A DNA stretch of 64,000 nucleotides from Halichondria panicea. Its lineage: Eukaryota > Porifera > Demospongiae > Suberitida > Halichondriidae. The DNA lies in assembly GCF_963675165.1 (NCBI RefSeq), contig NC_087382.1, positions 7,528,339 to 7,592,338 on the forward strand. Reading direction: 5' to 3'. A model generated the notes under the pieces. It did not search any database. It had not been told where the DNA came from and saw only the letters and a program-made list of their open reading frames with translations. The first letter of the stretch is position 1, and every line of letters begins with the position of its first letter. Positions 1 to 15,000 of this stretch are shown here, piece by piece. The position numbers were made by a program, and so were the translations under genes.

Positions 1-1
1 A

Positions 2-3000
2 GTATTGACTCTTTTCTTCTCTGAAACTGTAAACTCCTCTTCACTAGATGTCTCACAGATTTCTCTCCAACAGATTCCCAGCTATTCACTGGGCGACACA
101 CTCACGTTTATTTTCTCTCCATCAAGCAGCTTCACCACTTCACCAAACAGTGATGTCATTCTGGTGGATATTGGACTGTCTGATCTGAATGAGATAAAGA
201 GAATCCGAGGTCTAGCTACAGGAGCAAATACAACATTCATTGTCATCACAAATACAACGGTCAATGACATGAGCTCTTACCCAGTGGAGGAGATTTTGGT
301 GTCTTCAGCACAGCAAGTTGCCATCTTCACTAATGATTTCATCTCACCCGAACTCGAAGCATTTCAGCTTGATATCGATACTTCTCTACTAGTGCTCAAC
401 TTTACTGAGACAATTGACATTCTCAGCTTGAACATTAGTGAGATCACCTTCGTGCCTCATCCATCCTCCTACTTTGAGAATCAGACATACACTCTAACCG
501 CTGGAGTACCACCTAGGTACTCTTCCACCAACTCGTCAGATTCAAACTCTGTAGTGATTAACATTGGCAATGAAGATCTGAACTCAATCAAAAGAATCAA
601 AGATTTAGCTCAGCAGGTGAACTCTACATTTATTAAACTTTCTTCAGAAGCGATTTCTGACATGTTTGGAAATGGTCTTGTACCGGTTGTAAGGGAGGCC
701 GATATCTATGTAGCTGATATAAGTCCACCTGAACTATTGGCATGGACCCTCAACTTGACATCAGAATTGCTCATATTCACATTTGACGAGACTGTGGATG
801 TAAGTACACTGAATATTACGTTCTTGTTGCTCAGCTCAGAAATAACATCAGAAAGTGTGACCTCAGCCTCAGGCAGTGGTAGGATATCCGGATCTGGGAG
901 TGGATCAGCAATGGCAACGTTGGAAATTGATACTCCATCACTCTATACTTTGACCAACTTTGATAGTATTTCGCAAATCGATGATCCAATCGTGACCATC
1001 TACCTAACTGACAATGATCTCCACCAGATCAAGCTTATGAGAGGCCTGGCAAGCACAGCTAACAATACTGTACTCACAGTAGGGCTTGCAGCTTTGTATG
1101 ACAACTCTCTACTACCAAATTCTATCTTGGAGGTAACTCAAGCTGTTGAAACATTTGTGCCGGACAAGATCCAGCCAATGCTTTTAAATTTCACTGTTGA
1201 TATAAACCTTGGTACACTAACGTTGAGATTTGATGAGCCAGTCGATCGTTCCACTTTTGATCCTACTGGTTTGACTCTTCAACGATCTCAAACTTTCTTG
1301 AATCTTCAACAAAAGCTAAGGCTCACCGGTGGATTCTCTGATAGCACTGACGGTTTGGTGATTGTGATACGAATAACAATTGATGATCTCAATGAGCTGA
1401 AAAGGAAGGACATGCTGTTTACAAGTATTGACACTTCTTACCTCACAATCGATAGATTCTTTATCAGTGACATGGCAGGGAATACAATCACACCAATATT
1501 AGATGGTCAAGCTCTGCAGGCAATTCGGTATAGAAATGATACCAACATGCCTTTTTTGACTTTTTATAGCCTGAACATGGACAATGGGTTGCTCGCACTA
1601 ACGTTCTTTGAAACAGTGAATGTGTCTTCATTCAATGTGAACCAGTTGACTCTTCAGAGATATCCGAATGCCATTCCACTGAGCCAATTAACTCTAAATA
1701 GCAGTAGCCTTATATCTTTGGAGGACAGCACGATTGTGTACGTGCAGATCTCCGACAATGATCTGAACGAGCTCAAGACTAGAGAAATTGCTGATAACAA
1801 AACAACTGCATGGCTTGTTTTCCCACAAACTCTTGTTAAAGACATGAATATGCAAGATGTTGTAGAGCTTGAAAATGGAATGTCGGCAGCAATGGTGACC
1901 AACTATACAGCAGATACAACTCGACCAACCCTTGTATCATATATTTTGGACTTGAACGAAGGTACAATCCTCCTAACATACTCTGAGTCTGTTGATGTTC
2001 GAGGAACTCTAGTAGTTGAAGAGCTTGCACTACAAAATACCCGTCGTATCAATCGAGACATTGACGGGTTTAACTATCTCATGTTGACACAGAGCAGTGT
2101 AAGTATTGATGAAAACCGACCGATATTCACGATACGCTTAAGCCTGGTTGACCTCAATGCACTAAAGCAGAGGCCAATGCTTGGAACAAATGTCAATAAC
2201 ACCTTCATCAGCTACGGCTCCAACTTTATCCGCGATACTGTAGGAAATGAAGTAGTTTCCATTCCTTCTACAATTGGATTTATGGCAGACACAGTATTCA
2301 TTGATATTGTAAGACCTGAGCTAAATACATTTGAACTCGATATGAGCTTGGAAATTCTCACCCTCGTATTCTCAGAAACGGTCGATATTTCCAGCTTCGA
2401 TCTGTCACAGTTCACACTAGTGAGCTCTCCTTCTGCTGTTAGAGAGAACATACAGTCACACACACTCACTAGTGGAGCCATTCTATCTATGGATGGGCCT
2501 GTAGTGAATATTGATCTGAGTACACCTGACGTAAACCGAATCAAAGAGCTGAACGAGTTGGCTGTGAGTACAAATAGTACATATTTGGTGGTCAGTATGA
2601 CTGCTTTGGTTGACATGATTGGTCTACCTGTGGTACCGTACGAATATATCGATCCTCTACTTGTCGATATCTTCATTCCTGATTTTATCCAGCCTAGACT
2701 TGTGTCGTATAGTCTCAATTTGGATGGTTCAGCAGTGTTGATTCTAACATTTAGTGAGACAGTCAACGTGAATACCTTGGATGTGACTCAAGTCACCCTG
2801 CAAGATGACACCACTGCTAATTTTCTGTATACTCTCCGCAGTAGCAGTTTCCTTAGTACTAACACCACTGTTATAGTAATCGATCTCTCATCTGAAGATT
2901 CTAACAATGTGAATAGGATTTTGAACCTTGCAACTTCGTCTGAAAACACATATCTCACATTTACTGAATTGCTAATAATGGATATGAATAGCAACTCCAT

Positions 3001-6000
3001 TATTCCAATTTCTGATACATCAGCAGTACCTGTACTCCAGTATACTCCAGACACGACAAGTCCAGAAATTGTTGCATTTGCACTTGATCTTACGACTGAG
3101 AGTATGTCTTTTACATTCTCAGAAACAGTCCTAGCATCAAGTTTCGACCCAACAGCTCTCACTATCCAGAACTTTGTGACCTCCACTCGTGATGGACAGT
3201 ACACTCTGACCGGTGGATCAGTTCGCCAGCAGGACAATACTTCTGTCTATTTGCAGCTGATTTTTGAAGATGTGAACATGCTGAAACAACTCGAGAATAT
3301 TGCAACCTCCACCAACAATACCTTCATCACCTTCACAGCTGGTCTGGTAACAGATACAAACAACAATGAAATCATTCCATTGGTGAATGGAGAAGGTCTA
3401 CAAGGGCGCTTTGCAGGAGATGAGATCGCTCCACAGTTACTCTCTTTTGTAGTTGATCTGAATCGTGGTCTGCTGTTCTTGAACTTCAGTGAAGCTGTCA
3501 ACATCTCTTCCCTCAGGCCAGTAGATATCATTTTACAAGACTGTTGCCAAGATTGCAAATTTGGCAGCACTGAAAGTGGTAGCACTCAGCTAGTGTCCAG
3601 TGGAGGCATGAGTGGTAGTGGTCAAATTTTTCTTAGTGGAAGTAGCAGTGGAAGTGGCAGTGGAAGCGGCAGTGGAATCATGGACCCTTCTTCATTCTGT
3701 AATATGTCTGACTATCTCTACACATTGACTGGTGGTGAATGCACTGATGAGCAAAATACTAGGTTTGTTTGTGAAGTGAGTGACTTTGACTTGAATGAGA
3801 TCAAGCGACTGCCACTATGTGTGTTCAACAACCAAGGGCAGGATTGCTGCTTAGCTTTTCAGAATCAGTCGATAACAGATCAATCTGGAACTCCTATCAA
3901 TAGTTCCGTTTTTGAAGGCTGCGGATTCACTGTAACACAGTTTGTCCCTGATGTTAATCTCCCGTATTTAGTGGAATTCACTCACATGAACTTAGACTCA
4001 AGAATTTTGACTATCACTTTCAATGAAACCATTAATGCAAAAACAATCGATTCCACACAGATCACTCTGCAGTCCTTTTATAGGAATGCCCAGTTCTCTC
4101 ACACTCTTGTGGGAGGACAGGTATTGACAAATGACAGTACAATTGTCATGATTTCACTAACTAGTGAAGACCTGTTTGAAATACAGAGACAAAGAGGACT
4201 GTGTTCTGACATCAACAACTGTTGGATCTCAATAACCGATAGATTTGTGCTAGACATGTCAGACAATAGGAATGTAGAAGTACCAACTAGCAATGCTAAA
4301 GATGCTCTCAGGTTCACAGATGACTTCAGCAGGCCACAACTAGTTGCCTTTGATCTAAATCTTGATGATGATACTCTGACCCTATCATTTGGCGAGACTG
4401 TTGCTTCGTCTTCTTTTGATCCAACTGGTGCTATTATTCTAAACGCACGCTCTGACAGTGCCCTCTATGTACAACTAACTGGAGGTAGTACAACCAGCCC
4501 TGATGGCCAAGAAATAATCGTCAACCTTTTGACAGTTGATACCAATATGATCAGAGCCTCTGATGAGATTGGCACAACTCTGAACAATACTTTCATATCC
4601 ATCACAGACAACCTCATCACAGATGCTGTACGAAGAAATCCGAATCCTGTACTGAACATCAGTTTCACAGAAGCACTTCAAATTAGCCGATTAGTTGAAG
4701 ACAACCAGTCACCTCGACTGTTATCATTTGCTGTAGACTTCGTGCAGGATGTGATTTCTTTGACCTTTAATGAGCCAGTTCGTGTCTCTTCCATTCGATA
4801 CGAAACTATAACTATTCTCTCTGAGCCGTCTATCAATGCTGTTGATGCTTACAACCTAACTGGTGGTCGTAACACAATAGCTGCAAACATGAATGGTACA
4901 ATGGTTCTAACTGGTCATCTAGAGCCAGTTGATGTAAGATATTTCAAATTATCAACTCTTCTTGCTACATCCATCGTCGATACATGGCTTAGTATTCAAG
5001 CTGGTGGCATCAATGACATGGCAGGCAATTTCTTAATTGGCATACCTATCAATTTATCTCTACCTGCCTCCTCATTTGTGGCTGATACAATGCAGACATC
5101 TCTGATTGGTTTCACTGTAGACATGAATCTTGGTCTCTTGCACCTCACATTCGATGACATTGTGGATGCAAGCACATTCTTCCCAAGGGCTCTGACTCTG
5201 CAGAATGAGAGCTTCAGTAATGAACGGGATGTAGTTCAACTGTCACCAACGAGTTTTACTGAGAGTCAAGATGGCTACTTCATAACTGTGAACATATCTG
5301 TGGATGACTTGAACGCAATAAAACTAAATGACAATCTTGCAACTGGGTTAAGTAATGTCTACCTATCAATGCAAGCAGAGGCATTTGATGATAACTTTGG
5401 TAGAGACGTTGTGGCAGTAACTGCTCATGAAGCTAGGCAAGCTGATAATTTCACTGAGGATACCACTTCTCCGGTGTTAGTCTCGTTCGAGTTCAATGTA
5501 GACAGTGGATCAATTTCTCTGTTCTTTGACGAAACTGTAAGAGCAAATACGATCAATGAAGATGTCATCATTCTTCAAAATGCTCAAAATATTTCAGTTG
5601 TAACAGTGTCACAGCAACTCTCTGGAGCTAACTCTTCACAAGAAGACTCAACATTGATAACTGTGTATTTGTCAGAAGACGACTTGAACATGGTCAAAGC
5701 ATTCACAGACCTGGGAACTATTGAAAGTAATACCTTCATTTCCTTCAGCTCAAGCCTTATCAGAGATATAAACAATAATTCGGTCGTATCTCTACCAGTA
5801 GAAAGTGCACTACAAACATCACGACTGTATCCCGATGACACTTCTCCGCAAATTGTATCATTCATACTTGACCTGACTGCAGAGTTAATCCATATCACAT
5901 TCAGTGAAACCATCATGGCTAACTCTACTATGATCCCAGAATTCTCTCTTCAGGGTAGCCCGTCAAGGCAAGACTTTAGAGTGCTTCAGGACAGCACCCA

Positions 6001-9000
6001 CTCACTTCTCGACTTCAAAGTGCTCACAATATACTTAGGAATCAATGACTTGAATGAGATCAAGCGACTTACGTCAGTTGGAACTAACATCAACAACACT
6101 TATCTTACTGCCACAACATTGGCTATCCAAGACATGAATGTCAATCCACTTGTACCTACATTACCATCTCTAGCCTTGAGAGCATCAATGTTTACATCGG
6201 ATTCTATCCTTCCTACGCTACTGGGATTCAACTTAAATCTGTCTTCGGAGATACTGACCCTGTCTTTCTCTGAAACAGTGCGAGCTTCAACACACTCTGT
6301 TTCTCTCTACACCATTCAGTCAAGCATGAGCTTGGCTAACTCAGTGCAATATTACTCGTTGACAGGCGGCATCTCACAGCATTATGACAGTCATGTTATT
6401 GAAGTGGAACTGACGACTCCAGATCTGAACGAACTTAAGAGGCTGGTGTATCTTGCAATCAACAACGAGACTACATTCCTATCAGTTGATAGTGATGCAA
6501 TCTTTGACATGAACAACAATCCTCTAGTTTCTGTATTGGAGGAATCTGCATTACCTGTCTCACTATTCCATGAAGATATCATCGATCCTGAGTTACTGTC
6601 ATTCAACTTGGACATGAACAGTGGTATACTGACACTAATGTTCTCGGAAACAGTTCAAATAAGTACGTTTGGCATCATGCAAATATACTTTCAAGATTTT
6701 GCAAGGAGTGTGGATAATTACAGGCTTTCAAACAATAGCTATACTAACAACTCTGACTCAGCAATTGTTGTTATCCAGCTGCACTCAGTTGACTTAAACG
6801 AAATGAAGAGACTGTACACACTTGCGATAGATAACTCAAGCGCTTTCATTTCTTTCAATGATCAACTGGTACAAGATATGAACGAGAATAGTATTGTGCC
6901 TATTTCAAACGATGAAGCACAGCTAGTTACTATATTTGTTTCTGATCAAACACGTCCAACTCTTGCAATGTTCGATCTCAACCTAAACAGCAGCGAACTG
7001 CGTCTTGTTTTCAGTGAAACAGTCAATAGAGAGTCACTTGATGTGGAATCTATTACAATACAGAATTCTGACTTACTACTAGGGTCCCTCCAGTTGACGC
7101 AATCTAGTGAATCTTCCTCTCGAAACGATACCTATATCATAATTGACATTGGTTTGTATGACCTCAACAACTTGAAACGGCTGACTGAAGTAGCAATATC
7201 AAGAAACACAACTTATCTCTCTTTGAACTCCACAGCTATCAATGACATGAATGAGAATGCAATTCTTCAGATTCCAGGCTTCATGGCTCTGCAAGTATCT
7301 AGCTTTGTACAGGATGAAATTCGGCCAATGTTGCAAGCATTCAGCCTGGACATTGATGCTGGAATTCTACGATTGTTCTTCTCCGAGACAGTGAATGCCT
7401 CTTCATTAAATGTATCTGCCATAACGTTGCAGTCCTCAATGACCATCTTAGCAGAAGAAAGCTATAGACTACAGGATGGCATTTCACCAGAGCTGACAAA
7501 TACCAACAGCTCAGATGATGCAACCCTCACTGTACTCATAGGATCAATCGACCTAAATCTAATCAAGGCTAACTATCTTCTTGCTAACTCTAACGTGACA
7601 ATTTTCCTTTCCTTGAGTGTGTACGCTGTTATTGATATGGTTGATCTGCCAAATGAGCCTATTTTGGAAAATATGGCTGTGCAGGTGGCAGAGTTCATTG
7701 AAGACACCTCACAACCACTACTCCTTGGATATACTCTCAACCTCACTTCAGAAGAGCTTGTTCTAACATTTGACGAGACAGTCAATACTGGCAGTTTTGA
7801 AATAACGCAGTTAACTCTGCACTCAACACAAAACATCACAGTTGGCTCCTACATGATGCTAACAGATACAAGATTAGTGTCAATGATGAACAGCACAGTT
7901 GTGACAGTAACATTTGGTCAAGATGACCTCAACTTTATCAAGCTAGATACTGAACTAGCAACTGCAGATAATAACACCTATCTCACAGTCACTTCTCAAG
8001 CAATCCAGGATATGGCACTCATTCCTAACCCATTGTTACCAACCACTCTACAAGCAGAAATATTTGAAGCTGATCTAGTGAATCCACAGCTCATATCATT
8101 TGTTGTGGACATGAATGTCGGTGTACTGATTCTAAACTTTGACGAACCTGTCAATTCAAGTTCTCTGAATCCAACAGGATTTAGTCTTCTCTCAGAGAGG
8201 AATGTGTCTCTATCCATGATGATGAGTGCAAATGCTACAAATGATACATCTGGAAATGACACGAGCACCTTTGAAGCTATTTCTACCTTTACGCTGACTG
8301 GTGGTGCCACTAACAGTAGCAATGGCCTACAAATCACTCTCTACTTCACAAATGATGACTTGAATGCAATCAAAGAAGATGAAGATTTATACACGAGCAA
8401 CTTAACATCATATTTGTCAGTAAATGAATTTGCGATAGCTGACATGAATGACAACCTACTGACTGAATTAAACTCCTTTGAAGCCCTGCAAACAGCCATG
8501 TATGTCAGTGATACCACATCACCTCTTGTTCTCAGTTTTGATCTGGACATGGATGAAGGAATTCTTACCTTGAGCTTTGCTGAGACTGTGAATGTAACAT
8601 CTACAATGTTTGATGGGATTGTCCTGCAAAGAAGTTCAAATGTAACAACAGCAAGTTATTCATACATGCTAACCGGTGGTCAGCTAACAATGATGGAAAA
8701 CGGCTTGGTCGCTGTGATACAGATCTCTCTTGAAGATCTCAATGAGGTCAAACGTCGCAGGATAGCCTTGTCCCCAAATACAACATGGTTAGCAATAGAG
8801 GAGGCAACACTGCTTGATATGAGTGATCGGCCACTTCAACCTCTATTGAATGGACTGAATACCATTATCGTCACAAACTATACCTCTGACACTACTCCTC
8901 CAGTGTTGGACTCCTTCACCCTTGACCTTGATTCTGGAGTAATCACACTTTTCTTCTCAGAGACTGTCGTCACTATGACATTTAACGTGACGTTTACCAC

Positions 9001-12000
9001 TTTCCAAGATACTGCTAATGGTAGTAACTCTTTCAGTCATGTCATGCTCACCAACTCAAGCTATGTCAATGGCACCTCCTATCATATTATCCCAATCGTA
9101 CTCGGTCTGGATGACTTAAACACGATTAAACAAGAGCCATACTTGGCCACTAGTCAAAACAACACATTCCTTTCGTTTTACAGTGATCTGGTTGAGGATA
9201 TCTTTGGTAACAACATTCTTACCGTTCTACAAAATGATTCTATCCAAGCATCTGAATTTTCTCAAGATATCACCCGTCCTCAACTTGAGGCCTATGATCT
9301 TGACATGGACTCGAGGAGGCTAGTACTGAGATTCTCAGAAACAGTGAATGCCTCATCACTGCAAGTTGATGGGATCACTGTCATCAGTGACCCTTCAGTT
9401 ACCGAGAGATACATGCTCGATTCTAGCACACTGGTACTCATTTACAGCCCAGAAATTGTAGTCACCATATCCAGTGAAGATTTCAACGCTATTAAAACTC
9501 TAACAGCATTGGCAACAAATGAAAATGATACCTTCCTTGCTATTGAGATGTTTACCATTACAGACATGGCAGGCAATTTCGTAGTAAATATCAGTGAGAC
9601 TGAGCCTTTGAGAGTGAGTCGATACATCAAAGACCTTCAACCTCCAGAGCTCACTAGCTTCAACTTGGACATGGACAGTGTTGTACTCTCTCTAACTTTC
9701 TCAGAAACTGTTAATGTGAGCAGTATTGACTACACTGCAATTACAATCCTGAATCCAGATGCTCCATATCTATCGTACACTTTGTTGAGTGGTGAAACAA
9801 TTTCTCTCAATGGACCGCAGATTGTCATACAGATAACGAAAATTGACGAAGATAATATCAAGAGAATAAACAACCTTGCCACAGAGATGAATAATACATA
9901 CATCTCAAGTACATCTGAGCTGATTGCAGATATGGATGATAACACCATTCTTAATATCTCCTCATTTGATCCTCTCAAGGTTGCCAACTTCACTCCGGAC
10001 ACCACACTCCCAGCACTTATCTCATTCGATCTCAACCTCGATGCTAACAATGTCACTCTTGTCTTCTCAGAGACTGTAAATGCTAGTACCTTGGATATTA
10101 TGGGAATATCATTCCAAAGCCAAAGCAGTTTTGCTGTGAATGCAACTACTTCATATAGTCTTACCAACAGCATTGTTCAACCAGTTTCCAATGATCCCAT
10201 TGTGAGCATTCAACTGAGTCGATCAGATAGAGACAACTTTAAAGAGCTCATTGCTCTGGCGGTGGACATGAATACCACCTTTGTTGTGCTAGCTGAAGGA
10301 GTGGTTTTGGATATGGTTAGTCTTCCTATTCGTGCAATCAATGAAACTGGTGCTCAGCTGGTACAAACGTACACAATGGACATGACATCACCATACTTGG
10401 AAAGTTTCAGCTTAGACTTGAGTGCAGAGATCCTTTCATTGAACTTCTCAGAACCTATACTCATTAGTACACTCGATGTATCAGACATAAGCTTTCACAG
10501 CAGAATGTCAAGTAGTAGCTACACACTAACTGGAGGTATTGTTGTGAATGTACGTCACAGCTCCTATCTGATGATCACACTCTCCACAAGTGATCTGAAT
10601 GCAATCAAAGTGAACACTGACCTTGCTACCAGTATCAACAACACCTACATTACTTTCACTGAAGCACTGGGTGAAGACACATCATCAAATACAATCTCAG
10701 CACTTTTAGATCCGGTGCGAGCAGACAGTTTCACAGAAGATTTGGTTAAACCGACCCTCCTGAGTTTTGAACTGGACTTGACCTCTGAAGTATTGATACT
10801 GTCTTTCTCAGAGAGCGTTAATGTAGAGAGCATACATCTACCCAGCTTTAGCTTTTTATCGACCCACAATGAGAGTGTGCCTGAGTTCACATTTAGCTCT
10901 AGCAGTTATACCAATAGTGGAAATGGCGATGTGATAGTTGTCATGATTAGTCTGTCAGACCTGAATCGCCTCAAAGCTAATCCATTTGTTGCTGCAAGTA
11001 ATGATACAACATTTCTCTCAGTGCTAGAGTCTGCAATTATTGATATGAATAATAATTCTATTGTAGCAATTCCATTGTCTGCTGCTTTGCCTGTTGCTGT
11101 GTACACACCAGACCTACTTGAACCTGCACTTCTTTCATTCGAATTGAATATGAACGAAGAAATCTTGACACTTTCCTTCTCTGAAACTGTCAACGCATCA
11201 TCACTAAGAGTTGAAGAGATAGTACTACAATCAATATCAACATCACCTTTGGTTTCTGTAACATTAACTGATGCTGTGAGTGTATCATCGGAATACGACC
11301 CCGTTATTATTATAACTTTGACAAGAATCGATTTGGATAGACTTAAGAGCTTGACTGACCTGGCAACATCTGTGAATGATACCTTTATATCTTTGAGTGC
11401 TTCTACTATTCAAGATATATTCAATAATCCAGTAGTTGAAATTTCACCAACTGATGCTCTTCAATCTTCACTCTACATTGCAGATGCTACACTACCTCAG
11501 CTCAGTAATTACGACCTCGACATTGATGCTGGAATTTTAACAATGTACTTTTCCGAGTCAGTTGCAGTGGACAGTTTTGATCCCACTGGAATCACAGTTC
11601 TTTCCAGTGCTGTACAAGACAGTGGTACCTCATACTACACTCTACGAGACCGTCCTGACAATAGTATCAATGTTGTAAACAGTGAGTCGACTGTAGTGTC
11701 ATTTGAATTTTCAGTGTTCGATTTTAACAACATCAAAGCTATTGTACAGTTAGCCACTTCTGCCAGCAATACTTTCCTCTCAACCGACATGACCACAATT
11801 AAGGATCAAACAGGTAATAACATCACTGTGATTCCTGTAACTGATGCTCATCCAGTGAATAACTACACGATGGACACAACATGCCCCGTACTAAGCTCTG
11901 TATCACTAGATCTAAATGCTGGAGTACTGTTGCTTACATTCAATGAGCCTGTGAATACCAGCACATTTAATCCCACAATGGTTTCCATCTTCAATGAAGA

Positions 12001-15000
12001 GAGCATTGCTCCAGTAGAGCAATATACACTACAGACTGCAATGTACACGGAAATGGTGTATGTGACCGAATTACCTCTCTATCTATCCGAATATGATTTG
12101 AACCTCCTTAAAGCAAACAAAAATCTTGGAACAACGATTTCCGATACTTATGTATATCTCACTGAGCTGGCAATTGATGATGCAGCTATGAATGCTTACT
12201 GCAATGATACACTGCCGCTTCAAGCCACTAATGTCACTTTTGACATCACACCACCTCGTGTACTAAACTTCACCTTGGATCTCACAAGTGAAGTGCTCAT
12301 TCTAACATTTTCAGAAACTGTTCAGCTACCATTGGATGTAACAAGCATTACTATTCAAGCTAGACCTGAAGATCTTAGCAGTGGTAGTGCGACGGCAAGT
12401 GGTAGTGCGACGGCAAGTGGTAGTGTGACGGCAAGTGGTAGTGCACCGGCAAGTGGAAGTGGCTTGAATATGATTATTGAGGAAGCTATTCCTATGCATA
12501 CTTTGACTGGGGGAGTATCAAACATCAACTACACTACAGAACCTCATATTGTTATTGTGGACCTGATAACTATGGATCTCAATATCATCAAGTTTGATAC
12601 AGAGCTTGCTGTGTCACCACAAACATCATTCATCTCTATATCCAGTGAACTGGCCAGAGATTACGGCCTTACTCCCAATGATGTGATTGCCATTCCACCT
12701 TATGAAACACTTGAAGCAAGTAGCTATATTCCTGACACTGTATCTCCACAAGTGGTTTCGATAAATCTTGATATGGATGCTGGAATTCTACGCTTCACCA
12801 TGTCTGAAGTTGTCAATATTACTTCATTTGAAGTGACAGAAATAGTGATTCAGTCAATGCCATCGATCTTCAATTCCGCATTTTACCAGCTACAAAACAG
12901 TGCTGCTACTATGACCAGCTTAACTGAAGTAACTGTTGAACTTTCCGACGAAGACATTAATAGCATAAAACAAATCACAGATCTGGCTACTACCATAGAT
13001 AACACTTACATCAGTTTCAACTCTGATCTTGTTCGTGATATGTTTGAGAATAGAATTGTTAACACTTCTGGAATAAATACTGCTGGTTACAATGAAGATT
13101 CAAGTCCGCCCATCTTGGTGAGTTTCGCTCTAGATCTATCAACTGAAGTGCTCACTTTAACATTTGATGAGACCGTGAATGCAAGTTCTTTGATTGCCAC
13201 TAGAATACAATTCAGCTCAGACCTGTTTAGCTCTGATTTACTCCCTGTAACGAGTGGCACGGTGTCAACAATAGACTCAACTGTTATTGAAATTTTGTTG
13301 ATTGATGAAGATCTACACAACATCAAACGTAATCTAAATCTTGCAACAAGCCTTAACAACACATGTCTCACCTTTCTTGCACTTGGTGTCCGGGACTTAT
13401 CGACTCTTGAAACTGGAAATTTAGAGACAAGTCTTTGTGCTTCTTCATTTGCAGGAGATTTTGTTCGACCGAAACTTCTACGATTTGTTGTTGATCTGAA
13501 CAGTGAAATTCTCATTCTGAACTTTGATGAGCCTGTTGACACTGCTAAAGTAAATTTGACTTTTGTAACCTTACAATCATCACAAACCATTGGGCCTACA
13601 GTTGAAGAATTTACCCTCACGGGGGGAAATGTATCGTCTATCAATCTTCTTCAAGTAACAGTCGGTCTTAATGTAGAAGATCTCAATGGTATCAAACAAA
13701 ACCTCCGATTGTTTAGAGATGCAGAATCATCTTACCTCAGATTGGAAGCTGACTTCATCAGTGATCTGAACAATAACTCCATCGTGTCGATTAACGAGTC
13801 ATTCGCTCTTGCAGCATCATTGCCATTTGTAGACGATTCCACTCGACCAATGCTACAGGCCTTTGATATCAATATGGACAATGGATATCTGACACTGTAC
13901 TTCTCAGAGACTGTTGATGTTTCAACACTTGACATAACTCAGATTACACTTCAGGTGGACTCTGGTGTAAATGAACCACTAGACGAGCATACACTGCTGG
14001 ATGCTAATATAGTCAGTCTTAATGCACCTATTGTTAATATCGAATTGTCAAATGAAGATCTGAATATTCTCAAGACCAGGAGAATCGGCCGTACACCAGC
14101 ATCAACATGGATAGCAATCACCAATGCCACTGTGATGGACATCACTCAGCAGTCAGTTGTACCTGTCCTGAATGGTATCAACAGTATAAACGTTAACACG
14201 TACACACCGGATAGGACATCTCCTGTGCTATCATCTTTCTCATTAGATCTCACCTTAAATACGCTGACCCTGTCATTCTCTGAAACTATACACACAACAA
14301 CTCTGAACATAGCAGAAATAACACTATCCTCTGCCCCAGCAACTTTATCTCAAGATTTGATGTATACACTAACACCAGTTAGTATGTCAGTTAGCGGTGA
14401 CTTCCCAGAGATTACGATCAATTTGCACAGAAATGACCTCAATGAGTTGAAAAGAAGAACTAGCCTGACTGTTTCAAATACCACCACATACATTTCCATA
14501 TCAAGTTTTGCCATCAATGATACATTCGGTAATCCTATCACTGAAATACTGCTCTCAGATGCCTTACCAGTCACTAAATTCACTGAAGACACTATACCAG
14601 CAGTGTTTGAAATGTTTGAGCTCGATTTGGACCAAGGGACAATCACACTCTTCATTGACGAAACTGTCAATACATCTACTTTGATTACCACTGGTATCAC
14701 TCTTCTTTCTAGCTCCACACAACCAGCACCCGAAAGTTACCAGTTAGAATTTGTTCATGACAATGTGACTGCACCCTCTAACATTATCACCATCACATTA
14801 GCCAATAATGACTTGAATGAAATAAAAGTCCGACAAGTTGATTCACAAACCATTGAAGATATGAATGGAAATCTTATCACACCCTCACCGATCGTACGGA
14901 TAAGGGTAAATGGTTTCACTGAAGATACTACACCACCTGAGCTATTGACATTCAATATCGACATGGATAGTGGTGAGCTAAGGATCAACTTTAACGAGGC

